A stretch of DNA of 64,000 bases. Origin: Monoplex corrugatus (Eukaryota; Mollusca; Gastropoda; Littorinimorpha; Ranellidae). The position numbers and the translations under genes were made by a program. The notes beneath the pieces are model-generated. The model was not told the origin of the DNA, did no database searches, and worked only from the letters and a program-made list of their open reading frames with translations. Positions 42,393 through 54,639 of this stretch are shown here, piece after piece. Positions within the stretch are counted from its first letter, which is position 1, and each line of letters starts with the position of its first letter. The stretch spans positions 101,316,062-101,380,061 of the forward strand of contig CM060311.1 in the NCBI GenBank assembly GCA_030674185.1, read 5' to 3'.

Positions 42393-45300
42393 TTACATCA
42401 AGTGAAATCTCTTGATCTCTTGTAAAGACTGGAAAATTGCATCAGGAGGAACGTCTCGGAAGAGCTCCTTTAAGGAATCTGCCGTGTAGTGCTTTTGTCT
42501 CACATTGTACAAGTCCCAGCAATTGAGGTGGTGTCGGATGCTCAACGGCTCACAAGACGGTATACACCATGGTGCTTCTTCATTTTTCAAAAGGTGCGAG
42601 TGAGTGTAGGATGTGTGACCCGTGTCTAATCTACATAACACTGTCTCTTTCTTACGGTTTCCTGCAGCAGATGGGAGAATTTCTTTCAGGTTAGGGCGGA
42701 TTTGGAAAAGTTTGTTATCTGCCTGTTTATTCCAATTCTCCTGCCACAGATTTCTTACGTAACTGTGTACTTTCGATTTGACATCTGTGTTAGGGATCAA
42801 GGACTTAGACATCTTTGTCATTGTAGCCTTCTTGGCCAGGTAGTCAGCCTTTTCGTTGCCTCCAATAACAATATGGCCAGGAATCCAGGCAAAAACAATC
42901 TCGTAACCTTCACTTGCAAGAGTTGAATACAGTTCGAAGAACTTCACAAGTTCAGGGTGACTAATGTTTCAGCAAGCGATTGCCTGCAAAGCAGAAAGGG
43001 AATCAGACAAAATGAGAAACTCTTTGTGTTTGGATTGGGACACCATTTTTAGTGCCAAAACCAGAGCAGTCAGTTCAGCAGTGTAAACAGAACTTTCAGA
43101 TGGAATACGTTTTGAAAATGCTCGATTGGGAATCTCGGAGCAGAGGGCAGCTGCAGCAACACCGTCATACTTGGACCTATCCGTGAAGATTCTGCGGGAT
43201 GATGGAGATTTTTCATACAATTCTGCATAAAACGATCTGTACGCCAGTGCACTGGTATTGTCTTTACGGAAGGAAGCAAGATCAAAACAAACCTTCGGTG
43301 TTTTCAACGTCCATGGTGGACTATCTGGAAACTTGGAGAAGTCGTTAACAACTGCTAAATTTATATCTGCCTTTTCCAAATGGGGACGGACACGCAGCCC
43401 CAAAGGAGGAGTCACTTTTGGATGTTTTTCAAAGTCACTTTGAAACGGGGGTTGAAGACACAGTCAAAAGCTGGGTTTTCCGGTTCAGAGAACAGTTTCG
43501 AACAGAAATTTAAACTTATTTTCAGTCTACGGTTACTCAGGGAGGGTTTCCCTGCCTCTGCATACAAACTATACACAGGAGTTGTTCTGAATGCACCAAG
43601 ATATAGGCGCAGTCCTTGATGGTGAATGGGATCAAGTGCCTTTAGGTACGACGCTCTCGCAGACCCGTATATTACGCAGCCATAGTCCAGTTTAGAGCGA
43701 ATTAAGGCACTCCAGTCTGTATGAGCTACAACTCGAAGAATATTCAGAGCTTTCTGGCACGATGTATTTAGATGTTGGATATGACTGAGAAAGTTCAACT
43801 TTTCATCAAAAATCAAGCCCAGAAATTTAGCTTCTTTTACAGCTGGAATGATGCACTGTCCCAGACGAATTTCTGGTGCAGCAAAGAATTCTCGCAGGTT
43901 ATGAAAGTGAATACACTGTGTTTTGGTTGCGGAAAAAGTAAAGCCGTTTGTCTCTGCCCACCGCTGGATCTTATCTACACACAACTGCAGCCGTCGCTGA
44001 ACGCCTGCATAGAAGCTTCCACTTGCATGAACTGCAAAATCGTCCACACACAGGGAACAGTCCAAGCCCTGCTGTACTGATCTGACTATGTTGTTGATCT
44101 TGATACTGAACCGCGCAGGAGAGAGAATGCTCCCTTGTGGTACACCCAGCTCTTGCTCATGGATATCCGACATAGTAGTACCAACCCGCACTTGAAACTG
44201 TCGATCGGCTAAAAACTTTTGGATAAACGTAGGTAGGTGACCCCGAAAACCCAATTCGTGTAGATCTATGAGAATTCCCGATTTCCAGGTGGTATCATAG
44301 GCTTTCTCTAAATCAAAGAAGATAGCCACTACATGCTGTTTCTACAAAAATGCATTACGGAGGGTCGTTTGAAGACGAATTAAATGATCTACTGTGGAAT
44401 GGTGTTTGCGAAAATCGCATTGTTCTTTAGCTAAGATGCCGTCATTCTCCAGTTTCCACATCAGTCTCTTATTGACCATTTTCTCCATCACTTTGCAAAG
44501 ACAACTGGTTAGGGCTATTGGCCGGTAATTGGATGGATTAGATACATCCTTTCCAGGTTTAGGTATAGGGACGATCAGGGCTTTCCGCCATGAGGGAGGA
44601 AAGAATCCTGTCGTCCATATGTAATTATACATTTCAGCAGAATTTCCAAACCCTTTTCCGCGAGATGCTTCCCCAGTTGATAATGAACTTCATCCAAGCC
44701 AGGAGAAGATTCAGAGCAAGTCACAAGAACATCCTTTAATGTTCTTAATGTCAGTGGAAGATTGTACTCTTCGGTGTTTCAGAGACGAAGTTACAAGCTC
44801 TCTTTTCTTTCACCGATTTGTGTTTTCGAAAGACCGCCGATTTATTTGCTGAGGAATTCTTTTCGATGGTAGACGCCAACATGTCAGAGACGGCTTTTTT
44901 GTCAGTAATCAAACAATCTGACACTTTCAGATGGTGAACAGAGGGACAGGTGTTTTTTCCTTGATTTTCCAGGCTTTCTTTTTAGGAGTTTGGGATGTCA
45001 ATTTCGAGCAGAAGTTTCTCCAGGACTGTTGTTTGTTTCTTTTAAAGATGTATCTTGACTTTGCTAGCAGTTTTTGATGAGCCTGGACATTGTCCGCCGA
45101 TGGACTTTGAAACACGCGACGTTGAGCCTTCTTGCGTTCTTGTTTTATCCGTTTACATTCTAAAGTAAACCATGGTGTTTCAGGCATGTGCGCTTTCTTT
45201 GACGAAATCGGAATTGCTCGTTTGGCACAGCTCAGGATGATGTGCGTTAGAGTGTCTGTCTGCTGGGTCATCACTCTGCAGGACCTTTTCTTCCTCCAAA

Positions 45301-46033
45301 TCACTCCGGGCAGCCCTCTCGAACAAATCCCAGTCAGCCCTACGAAAAACAAAGCGCTCCGGTAGAGACTCGTGTCCAACACTTGGATTTGTTAAGACAA
45401 CTGGAAGATGGTCACTTCCATGCAGATTATCCAGAATTTTCCACTCATAGTCCAAAACCAGCGAAGCATCACACACTGATAAATCCAAACAGGAAAGGGT
45501 ACCATTTGCAGGATGATTATATGTCGGAGATCCATCCTTTAGCCAGCATAAGTTTAAATCGGATAAGACATCTTCCAGCAAGAGACCTCGCGCTGAATAT
45601 CTTCACTACCCCAAAGCGGGGAATGGCCATTCAAATCGCCGAGCAACAAGAAAGGTTTTGGAAGTTCCTCAATCAAATCAATCAGTTCTTCTTTTGTAAC
45701 AGCAACAGATGGAGGGAGGTGCACAGAGCAAATGGTTAATGTTTTGTTTAGAGATACCCTTGCCGCCACTGCTTGCAAACTGGTGTTCAGATTAATAGAA
45801 CTAAACAAAACAGACCTGTGTAGCAGCAAACATACTGCACCCGTTTCTCCTCCATCTTTAGGTTGTGCTGGTTTGGAAACAATGTTGAAATTCATTAATG
45901 AAAAATTCTTTCCTTCGCGTATTAACGTTTCTTGTAAAGCCACTACAGCAGGCTGCAGGTCACGGCAAAGTAGCTGGAGCTCCTCTAGATTGGCGTGGAC
46001 ACCTCGTATGTTCCAATGGAATATAGACTGCAT
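42393..46033 (-). pseudogene. LINE F ORF2: endonuclease-RT-RNase H, broken
   Basis: The start is taken at the ATG at 46033 (MQSIFHWNIRGVHANLEELQ). The endonuclease (45180-46033) has WNIRG, ALQETLI, LLLGDLNGHSPLWG and GSDHLPVVL. RT (43412-44632) has NYRPIALTSCLCKVMEKMVN, DFRKHHSTVDHLIRLQT, IFFDLEKAYDTTWKSGIL (motif A), GVPQGSILSP (motif B) and SLCVDDFAVH (catalytic box with Cys in place of Tyr). RNase H (42393-43415) has IFTDRSKYDG, ELTALVLALK, LSDSLSALQA and GNEKADYLAKKA, followed by a Cys/His tail LCRLDTGHTSYTHSH. Lesions include an in-frame TAG just before motif A (near 44342), an in-frame TGA inside RNase H (near 42969), and frameshifts near 43413, near 45560 and in 44640-44930. RNase H has Arg where TDGSK normally has Gly. 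Confidence 0.92.
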
Positions 46034-47061
46034 TATTGGCGGAATTATCAAGGCACTTTAGTCCATATCTGTTTTGTCCTCCTCAACTTGCAATGGAGCG
46101 TACTTATTTTCTAGTGGGGGTTTTTTCAGCTTTTTTCAGGCGGTCAGACCTGACGGCTGACCTGCCTGCAGGAAGCCCGGGCTTAGGCCCTTTAAGTGCT
46201 GGAGGAGAGTTCTTCATTTCTACCAGCATTTCTTTTTGCCCTCCTCCATTTCCTGTGGAGCTGCTCCCGGACAGCCGGGGCGTGAGGGCGGGTTTACCAG
46301 GGAGACTGGGTTTCCCTGGGTTGCCAACATTGCTTTTGGCTGTTGAACAGCCTGGGAGGCAGTGGGTTTAACGCCCCCGCTAAGGGCCTTTGTGTCTTGC
46401 AATGTTTCAAAATTGGTCTTGTTCCAGGTTATATCCGTTTGACAGGCTATGGATACATGATTAACTGTTTTGACTACCGACACATAACTTTTGGTAGACG
46501 AACTGCTGCCCTCTACCAATTTTTTGGCTTCGTGGAAAGTTTTTTTTTTTTTTAGTTTTCCGTCGTTGTATTGCTTGTTCCTTTTGCCATGCGGGACAAT
46601 CTTTCGAGGATGATGGATAGTTATCTCCACAATTTATGCAGTTTAGTGGACCTTCGCATCTCCCTTCATGTGCCTCCTTGGTGCACATGGCACACTTTGC
46701 AGTTTCTGTACATCTGTCCTTGATGTGGCCGAACTTATGACAACGGAAACAGCGCATTGGTGATGGCACATACAACGACACTTTCTCCTTCAAGTATCCA
46801 ACTTTCAGGTCTTGGGGTATAGCAGGAGAGCAAAATGTAAGGAAGAGCGTGTTTGTTGGGATTTTGTCAGACCCTTTTTCGGAACATGGCCCGGCGTACC
46901 TCTACAACGCCCTGGCTTTTCAGTTCCGTTCAGATCTCCTCCTCCGACACTCCTCTCAGCTCAGGGCACCTTATGACTCCTTTGCTGCTGTTCAGTCCTT
47001 TGTGTGGAGTGACTTTTATTGCACGATCAACTAGTACCGATGCTTTAAGCAAGCGATCTGA

Positions 47062-48382
47062 CTGCTTGTTGTTAATAATAATAATTACAATATATAGCGC
47101 AAAATCTTGATAAAATCAAATCTAAGCGCTGAAACAGACACACACACACGCACGCACGCACACACACGCACGCACGCACGCACACACACGCACTCACGCA
47201 CACACACACACACACACACACGCGCGCGCGCACACACACACACACACGCACACGGCTATAAATGGGGAGAAAGAATAAAAGCAATGGAAAATTATAGAGA
47301 GCATATTATATACAATTATATATTGCAATGTGATTCCCCTCCGAGTGGAGACAGGCTGCAGAGGGGATTGAGTGAGGTCAGGATTTTATGCAGAGGAGAA
47401 AAGGTGAGTTTTGAGAGCGGACTTGAAGGAAACAAAAGTAGGTTGCTGACAGACTGAGAGAGGAAGTTTGTTCCAGGAGAGCGGACCAGAAACAGAGAAG
47501 GCTCGTGGACCATAGGTATTGAGCTTAGTGCGTGGAAAGCGAAAAGTCAGAGGATCGGAGGCAAAGCGGAGGGTACGTGAGGGAACATAGATCTCAAGTA
47601 GGCTTGACAGGTAATCGGGGGCTGCGTTATTGAGGCTTTTGTAGCACATGGTGTCTAGTTTGTACTGTATGCGCTTTGATACAGGGAGCCAGTGAAGTTG
47701 TGCCAGGAGAGGAGATATGTGGTCAGCTTTTTTCTTTTTGAGTACAAGGCGTGCAGCATTGTTTTGAATGCACTGTAGGATGTGAGTGATGGAGGCAGGA
47801 AGACCGGACAGGAGTGAATTGCAATAGTCAATGCGAGACATTATGAAGGAGAGAACGAGTTTTGCAGTTGTTTCCACAGAGAGATACTTCCTGATCAGGC
47901 TTATACGATGGAGGTGATAGTAGCAAGATCTGGCAGTTTGAGAAACAATGTTGTTCATGGAGAGGGTAGAGTCAATGCAGACACAAAGGGTTTTAGCTGA
48001 ATCAGAAATTGAGACTGATGTGTTACATAATGGGAGAGAAAGAGGAGGCAACTGAGAAAGTTTCTGACGGGTGCCAATGAGGATAGCTTCTGTCTTGTCA
48101 TCATTTAGCTGAAGTTTGTTGTATGTCATCCAATTTTTAATGTCCGAGTAACACTCAGTGGTGCGAGTTAGGAGGCGCTGTATATTGTCAGGTGAGTCAC
48201 TGTCTTGAAGTTGGGTGTCATCAGCATAGAAGTGGTGATTTATAGAGTGGGAGTTGATGATGGTGGACACGGGGGAGGTGTAAAGAGTGAAAAGAACAGG
48301 GCCAAGGACAGATCCTTGTGGAACACCACAGGTCAGGTATGCAGGTTGAGAGTAAGTGCCATTGATGAGAACAGTTTGTATT
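47062..48382 (-). mobile_element. LINE C2, 5'-truncated, inserted in LINE F ORF1
   Basis: The 3' tail is the taataataataatt run at 47069-47082, followed inward by the CA run (47138-47252) and the agcgc/gcgct motif (47096-47132). The 5' edge, at about 48382, is inside RT. LINE F coding text is found on both sides (VECRNR before, KQSDRLLKA after), so C2 landed there. No clear target duplication is seen; the only shared bases are a few of aaca(g). Confidence 0.93.
47386..48382 (-). pseudogene. LINE C2 RT C-terminal part, open but truncated
   Basis: About 330 codons of family-C reverse transcriptase without a stop: TYSQPAYLTCGVPQGSVLGP (motif B), HHFYADDTQLQDSDSPDNIQ (catalytic YADD), LQLNDDKTEAILIGTRQKLS, SRIDYCNSLLSGLP and SGPLSWNKLPLSV, ending THLFSSA. 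In the genome the frame is fused to about 45 codons of LINE F ORF1 upstream. Lacking the endonuclease and motif A, it cannot act alone. Nearly identical to C3, so a recent insertion. Confidence 0.9.
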
Positions 48383-49136
48383 CTGTTTCTGCATTCCACA
48401 AGGTAATCTCCATTTCGCAACTTTTTTTTTATGGTTTGGGGGTTTCCTATTAGGGCTTGAAATCTCTTCTGTATGACAAAGGGACTCAAATTTCCAGACT
48501 GGTTTTTCATCGTCAATGCCCGTCACCACTAACCACGCTGCCCAAAAACCTGTTGCCTGTCGTGTTTCATCCTCAAAATCCGAGTCATATTCTGTGTCTT
48601 TTTTTCGTTTTTGTTTGTTATGTTTTGACATGAGCGTAGGCTCAGCGATGGCAGAAATGTCTCGGTCACCCCAGGAGAGCTGCCGTGCTGGGGAAGGGAC
48701 AATGGATGGCCAATCTCTTGACGTCCGTCTGCCTGGAACCGTCCCGCATGAAACCAGACAGTGTACTTTAACGACTGACTTTCGTACAGCCATTCATCCC
48801 CTCACCAAGTACCTCAAGCTTGGGATTACGGGTTGCTTACGGCAATCACTCGTGAACAACACGATGGGCATGAAGAAAATGGACATGAGGGTGGGACCAC
48901 GCTTCGTCTCATCCTCCCCCTTGACCTGTCCGACATAGGTAACCCTACCACGGGCATTAATTTTATTATGTTGTTTAGAGTCCAGTCCACGTCAACAGCC
49001 TTGGTTATCGGGACTGTCATTCAAAAAACACAAAGCTTTCGAGCAAGTAGCCCCCGTCGGCATAGCTCAAGGGATCATTGGGACCTCAAGCCCCCCGACC
49101 ACGGCAAGGTGGAGGTCCCGTCCTAACGGGATACTA

Positions 49137-49998
49137 TACATACATACATACATACATACATACATACATACACATACATACATACATACATACATACATA
49201 CATACATACACATACATACATAATACTACATACAACCCATACATACATACATACATACACAACATACACATCAAACCATATCATACAATACATACACACA
49301 TACATACATACATACACTACATACATACATACATACATACATACATACATACATACATACACACATATACATACATACATACACACATACATACATACAT
49401 ACACACACATACAACATACATACAACATACATACATACACACATACATACATAACATACAACATACATACATACATACATACATACATACATACATCATA
49501 CATAATACATACATACATACATACACACATACATACACTACATACATACACACATACACATACATACACATACATATACATACATAACATACATACACAC
49601 ATACATACATACATACATACATACATACACACATACATACAATACATACATACATGCATACATACATACACTACATACATACATACATACACACATACAA
49701 TACACACATACATACAATCACATACATACATCATATACACAACATACATACATACATACATAACTACATACTACACTACATACTACTACATACATACATA
49801 CATACATACATACATACATACACTACGTACAACATACATACTACATACATACATACATACATACATCATACATACACACGTACATACATACATACATACA
49901 TACTACATACATACATACATACATACATACATACATACATACATACATACTATACATACATACTACATACATAAACATACATACATTATACATAACGT
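49137..49998. repeat. Long (CATA)n array
   Basis: About 860 bp of CATA with scattered one- and two-base losses (cacata, aacata, taata). It starts exactly at the 5' end of LINE F. Tyr/His/Ile and Met/Tyr/Cys/Val frames on both strands are artefacts. Confidence 0.98.
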
Positions 49999-50508
49999 AC
50001 ATACATGTACAGAATGACTTGATCAGGATCAAGAAATTTTCAGATGAAGTTTGCTCAGTGTAACGTCAGAGAGGAAGACCCGTAGGACTGTTGTTCAGTA
50101 ATGGTATGATCAAGCTTCAGTTCACATCATACAACGCTGTTTCATCATGTCGACGACAGTGTCAAAGACTACAGGATTGTCTAGGATTTACAGTATACAA
50201 TAAACTTGGTATGAATGGAACACTTCATATTCACTCTTTCTCTTAATTTTTTATTTTTCAGACTCCACTTTCCTCTTTCTGTCCACTACCAACTCTGTCA
50301 ATTACTTAACTCTGTCCTCTTCTGCTTTTTATCATACCTTCCTCTCCTTCCCTCCTTCCACTTACAACTTAACACGAATTTATCCTTATTTATGAAGCTG
50401 TGAAATATTGTAACATTTGTTATATTTTGCCATTTGTGGGGTCACTTCTTGGGTTTGCTAATTCAATTACTTCTTAATGCATTCACGTCTATTTCTTGTG
50501 TATTTAAG
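49999..50508 (+). other. 5' flank or intron of receptor 2
   Basis: About 500 bp with pyrimidine-rich sequence (50230-50380) and acceptor-like sites tttatttttcag at 50250-50261 and gtgtatttaag at 50498-50508. The second lies just before the receptor frame. No clear first exon is visible. Confidence 0.5.
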
Positions 50509-53500
50509 GTGACGTGAAATTAAAGAATGAACCATCCGTTTATTTGTTATGTGTAATGACATCCGAGTCAACTGGTTATATCACACTAAAAGGGAATTTT
50601 GCGTCAAGAAACTGGGATGCTTTTGTAAAAACAAATTTATCTGTCCCGTCTGGGCATGTTGTCATGATCAGTGTAAAACGTTTTAGGCGGGTATCACTTA
50701 GCCTGTATGTTCAAGGCGTTCAACTTCCTACATCACGTATGTGGAGCTCTAGTACAGACTCTTACTACATCACACAGGTGTACAGGAATACAATACAAGT
50801 GAAGTACAATGCGCGGAACCTTAATATTGTAGAAAATCTGAAAATATTTCAGTTTTTATTTTCTTTTCATCCTGAACATTTATCACCCCAGGAACTACCC
50901 AGTGGTCTTTTCAATTGTTCGGTGGATTATTATTCCAGTTTTCAGCACCACCTGGACTGTAACCTGAGGGCAGAGTGTAACGATGGACAGGATGAAACAG
51001 AACACTGTCCCTTCAGCAGTCCTGACTGTCCGGGTGCATTGCCATTCTGCGACCTTTGTTATAAGTATGTCACTAATGAGGCTCTGCGTCAATTTGACAG
51101 TTCAGGGACACCTGCTCAGAAGAGAGCCAGCCATTACTGTCGTACAATGGGGGGCACACTGGGTGTACCTAAATGTGGCAATGAATGGATGACATCAGTG
51201 AAAAATGTGACCAAAGTAATCACCGTTTTTTATGAAGCAGTTTTGGTTGGTATGTACATTGGTGACAGAACTTTACCTAATATGTACAGACACAATTTTG
51301 TTCACAAAGACAGAACTGTTGTTTTTCATTTTATTGCACTAACGCATCCGGTGCATACTAAAGTGAAAATATGTGTAACATTATCTACCAGGTACTATAT
51401 ACTTGAGTGTCACAAAGATATGGTTTTCCCTTCAGGCGCAGTTTGTGAATTCAGTAAGAAGAAAATGGAGGAGAACCATCATCATTCAAAAACTATCTCA
51501 CTGCCCAGTATACAGATGTTGTTGCACTCACAACAACAATCTCTGATTACCTGTCCTGATGGTCATGGTACACACGACTTTCTGTTATGTGGTTCACACA
51601 TATTTAATGTATGTGGTACAGGACACATATTCCCTTGTAGTTTTACCACAAATTCGTCAAACATGCATGGCATACGTGAATCAGAAGATCGACACATAGC
51701 TTTGTTTACGTGTGATGATGACGTCACCACACTGTCATACACACTGATATGTGACTTCAGACCTCATTGTCAGGATGAGAGTGATGAGTCATTCTGTAAA
51801 CATCCTCCTTGTGTCAAGATGTTTACCTGCACTAACGGTCAGTGTGTTTCCTATGACAGCTTGTGTGACTGGCTCTTTCATTGTCCAGATGGATCAGATG
51901 AAAAGGACTGTGATGAATTTGATATGAATCTGAAAGATTACACAAATTTTCCATCTCCTGCTCTTATTAATTTTGATGGTATCAGGATTTTCACATCAAC
52001 CCCAATGAAGTCCAACGACTCCTGTCCCGACACTCACTACCGTTGTCCAGGTAAGTTTAATGACTGTCTACCTGTATATACACGATGCAATGGAATGTAT
52101 GACTGTATTGACCATGAGGATGAAGAAGGATGTGAGAGCATGGTGTGTCCAGGATTTTTCAGATGTGGAGCTTCCAAACTATGTGTACATGGTGATCACT
52201 TGTGTGATGGCTGGCCTCACTGTCCAATGCATGATGATGAAATGTCATGTGACGTGACTTGTCCAAAGGAATGTCTGTGTCAAGGTCACTCTTTTCTGTG
52301 TTTTCAGACTTTCTTTTCACCTCTCTTCCCGATCTCCGCTCCTTGGATGCCACAGGTTCAGGAATGAATCTATCTGCTATGGATAACAACCCTACCTTAT
52401 TCACCTGGTTCTTGCTCAGTGTTCTCTCACCCATCTTGTTATCACTGGATTGTTCAATGTAAGGATGCTTGATCTCAGTGGCAACAAACTCCAGCATGTA
52501 GACATGACTCATCTCATTAATTTACAAAATCTTCAAATATTGTCTCTGTCCAACAATCCCCTCACCTCACTTTACACTGACAACTCATCTTATATCACGC
52601 AAACAGCGCTAACAGAGATAGACTTGTCTTATACTTTACTAACAGTTTTTGACTCCGAAGTCTTGTCGAAATTCATACGCTTGAAAACATTTAATTTATC
52701 TTTCACCACCATTCATACTATTAGTCCTAGTGGTTTCAAATTCACACCGCGCTTAGTTGACTTGTATTTGGACGGTAGTCCTGTAAAAACATTCCCCCCC
52801 GACGTGTTTAAAGATCTTTTTTTTCTATGTATCATATCTACAGTAAACTACAAACTCTGCTGTAAAAAAATACTTCCAGAGAAATTTGATGCTGCCTTTT
52901 GTTACTCTCCTCAAAACGAAATTTCATCGTGTGAAGATTTACTACAATCAGCAATGTACCGAGGGTTTCTGTGGCTGATCAGCTGCCTGTCAGTGACCGG
53001 TAACCTCTTCTGTTTCTTCATACGTTTGTGTACGATGAAGACAACCTCTTCAAGTGGGTTTAGTGTCTTTGTCACCAACCTCACTATGGCTGATTTTCTC
53101 ATGGGTGTCTACATTGCTATCATTGGAGTGGCCGATGAACTGTATCGTGGCAAATATCTCCATTATGATGATACATGGAAGAACAGTGTGACCTGTAAGG
53201 TGGCTGGTTTTCTATCTCTGTTGTCCAGTGAAGTATCATCTCTGATCATCTGGCTTATCACACTGGATCGTTTTATTGTTCTTCGCTTTCCATTCAGCTC
53301 CTTGCGATTTGAGAGAACATCAGCAATAGTGGCTTGTCTGCTGGTTTGGTTGGTTGGTTGGTTTCTTGCCATAATACCTTTACTTCCAGTAACATCACAC
53401 TGGGATTTTTATAGCCAGACAAGTATCTGTATTCCACTGCCAGTAACAAGACAAGATTTCAAAGGAAGAGTTTACGCTTTCAGTATATTAATCGTCCTTA

Positions 53501-53869
53501 ATTTTGTTCTGTTTCTGCTGATCTCTGCAGGCCAAGCCTTCATTTACTGGTCAATACAGAAGAATGTCATGACAACAAACACGACCAAAGTGTCACAATG
53601 ACATGACCATAGCTCGGCGATTGATCAGTGTTGCTGTAACAGATTTCATGTGTTGGTTTCCTGTTGGACTGTGTGGAATGTTAGCACTGGCTGATGTTCC
53701 CATCCCTGGAGAAGTGAATGTGGCATTAGCTGTCTTTGTATTGCCTTTAAATTCTGCACTTAATCCTTTTATGTATACCTTCAACACACTGGCAGAAAAG
53801 CGGAGAAAATCTAAAGAAGCTAAACTGTTAGAATGGCTGGAATCTCATATTGACATGATTGGCTGTTAA
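50509..53869 (+). pseudogene. GRL101-like receptor 2, three apparent frameshifts
   Basis: Paralogue of receptor 1 in the same orientation. The frame begins without an ATG after an AG (50507-50508), so an upstream exon is implied. Order: CUB-like (50560-50880, TGYITLKGNFASRNWDAFVK), LDLa (50905-51020, HLDCNLRAECNDGQDETEHC), C-type-lectin-like (51022-51460, HYCRTMGGTLGV), four LDLa modules (51707-52250, including HCPDGSDEKDC), LRR N-cap (52258-52306), LRRs to about 52840, a Cys-rich cap, and 7TM (52955-53800). Class A marks are kept: GN in TM1, NLTMADFLMG (D2.50), ITLDRFIVL (DRY-type, 53266-53274), CWFPVG in TM6 and LNPFMY in TM7. Breaks: one base short in a CCC at about 52328, one base short in a CCC at about 52389, and one extra base (or two missing) near 53598. 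Homology to receptor 1 continues across each break, so they are small indels. Either a young pseudogene or homopolymer errors in the assembly; if errors, this is a functional receptor. Confidence 0.88.
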
Positions 53870-53924
53870 CAGATGACTTAACAGACTGGCTGGCTCATGG
53901 CTCATACACTACACCAAAACAACA

Positions 53925-53930
<6 letters not shown>

Positions 53931-53965
<35 letters not shown>

Positions 53966-54265
53966 CGTGCGTGCGCGCGCGCGCGCGCGAGCGCGTGTGT
54001 GTGTGCATGTGTGTGTGTCTGTGTGCGTCTGTGTCCTGTGTCTGTGTGCGTCTGTGTCTGTGTCTGTGTGTATATATGTGTTTGTATACTTGTGAGTTTG
54101 TGTATGTGCGTGTGTTTGTGTGTGTGTGTGTGTGTGTGTTTCCTTGTGTGTGTTTGCGTGTGTGTATGCGCGTGTGTTTGTATGTATGTATGTATGCGTG
54201 TGTGCGTGCGTGCGTGTGTGTGTGTGTGTATAAGCGTGCGTGCGTGTGTGCATGTACATGTGTGC
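53931..54265. repeat. (GT)n compound microsatellite
   Basis: GT runs with gcgtgc, gcgcgcg, tgtctg and tatgta interruptions directly after receptor 2. Confidence 0.98.
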
Positions 54266-54312
54266 GAGCAAGAAAGTTTCTCTTCCCCTTTATTTCATAG
54301 ATAGGTGTGCTG

Positions 54313-54458
54313 CACAGTACAAACGACACACAAACGACACACATGTGGATTTAATTTGTCCAACTCACAGTACAAACAACACACATGGGATTTAATTTGT
54401 CCAACTCACAGTACAAACGACACACATGTGGATTTAATTTGTCCAACTCACAGTTCAG
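54313..54458. repeat. Tandem repeat, about 50 bp x 3
   Basis: Three copies of acagtacaaacgacacacat followed by gtggatttaatttgtccaactcac. Confidence 0.93.
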
Positions 54459-54639
54459 AAAATTAAGCTGGTGTGCATTTTATCCTTTGTTGTCCAGTAT
54501 TTGTCGTAAGGGCCTGATCTTTTTTGTTTTCGTCCCATTTTATTGACCAGCTTAACTGCCGCATTAGCTGGGATGTTACGGTACTAGGATAACGATAATA
54601 ATAATGATAATAACGATAATGACAAAAGCGAAGATTTGA
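54459..54639. other. Spacer with ATA/GATAAT-rich end
   Basis: No coding frame. The part at 54590-54625 is aataataatgataataacgataat, which could be the 3' tail of the minus-strand SINE next to it. Confidence 0.5.

Larger units (their letters stand above)
46058..48631 (-). pseudogene. LINE F ORF1: gag-like zinc-knuckle protein, interrupted
   Basis: Nucleic-acid-binding ORF1 of a Jockey-type LINE. The start is taken at 48631 (MSKHNKQKRKKDTEYDSDFE). Conserved pieces: VVTGIDDEKPVWK, then LSPFVIQKRFQALIGNPQTI and KLRNGDYLVECRNR, where C2 is inserted (47062-48382). Past the insertion: KQSDRLLKASVLVDRAIKVT, PHKGLNSSKGVIRCPELRGV, then PSPMRCFRCHKFGHIKDRC with two further knuckles, CAMCTKEAHEGRC and CINCGDNYPSSSKDC. 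The tail is low-complexity and ends at 46058. Besides the insertion there is an in-frame TGA after the GVSEEEI block and frameshifts near 46870, 46550 and 48480. Start and end are inferred from the frame. Confidence 0.87.
42214..49136 (-). mobile_element. LINE F, Jockey-type, near-full-length, with nested C2
   Basis: Minus-strand LINE of about 5.6 kb once the inserted C2 (47062-48382) is discounted. It has a 5' UTR (48632 to about 49136, with acctccaccttgccgtggtc), gag-like ORF1, ORF2 with endonuclease, RT and RNase H, and a 3' end with ctgatatggccctagtggtc and gggctataagcaatatgaac. Gag zinc knuckles plus C-terminal RNase H place it with Jockey-type elements. It lies inside a CATA/TA microsatellite. 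Many stops and frameshifts: inactive. Confidence 0.92.

Noticed and set aside
52300..53610. Introns explaining the frame changes in receptor 2
   Set aside because: Homology is continuous across each point with no room for an intron; the shifts are of one or two bases.
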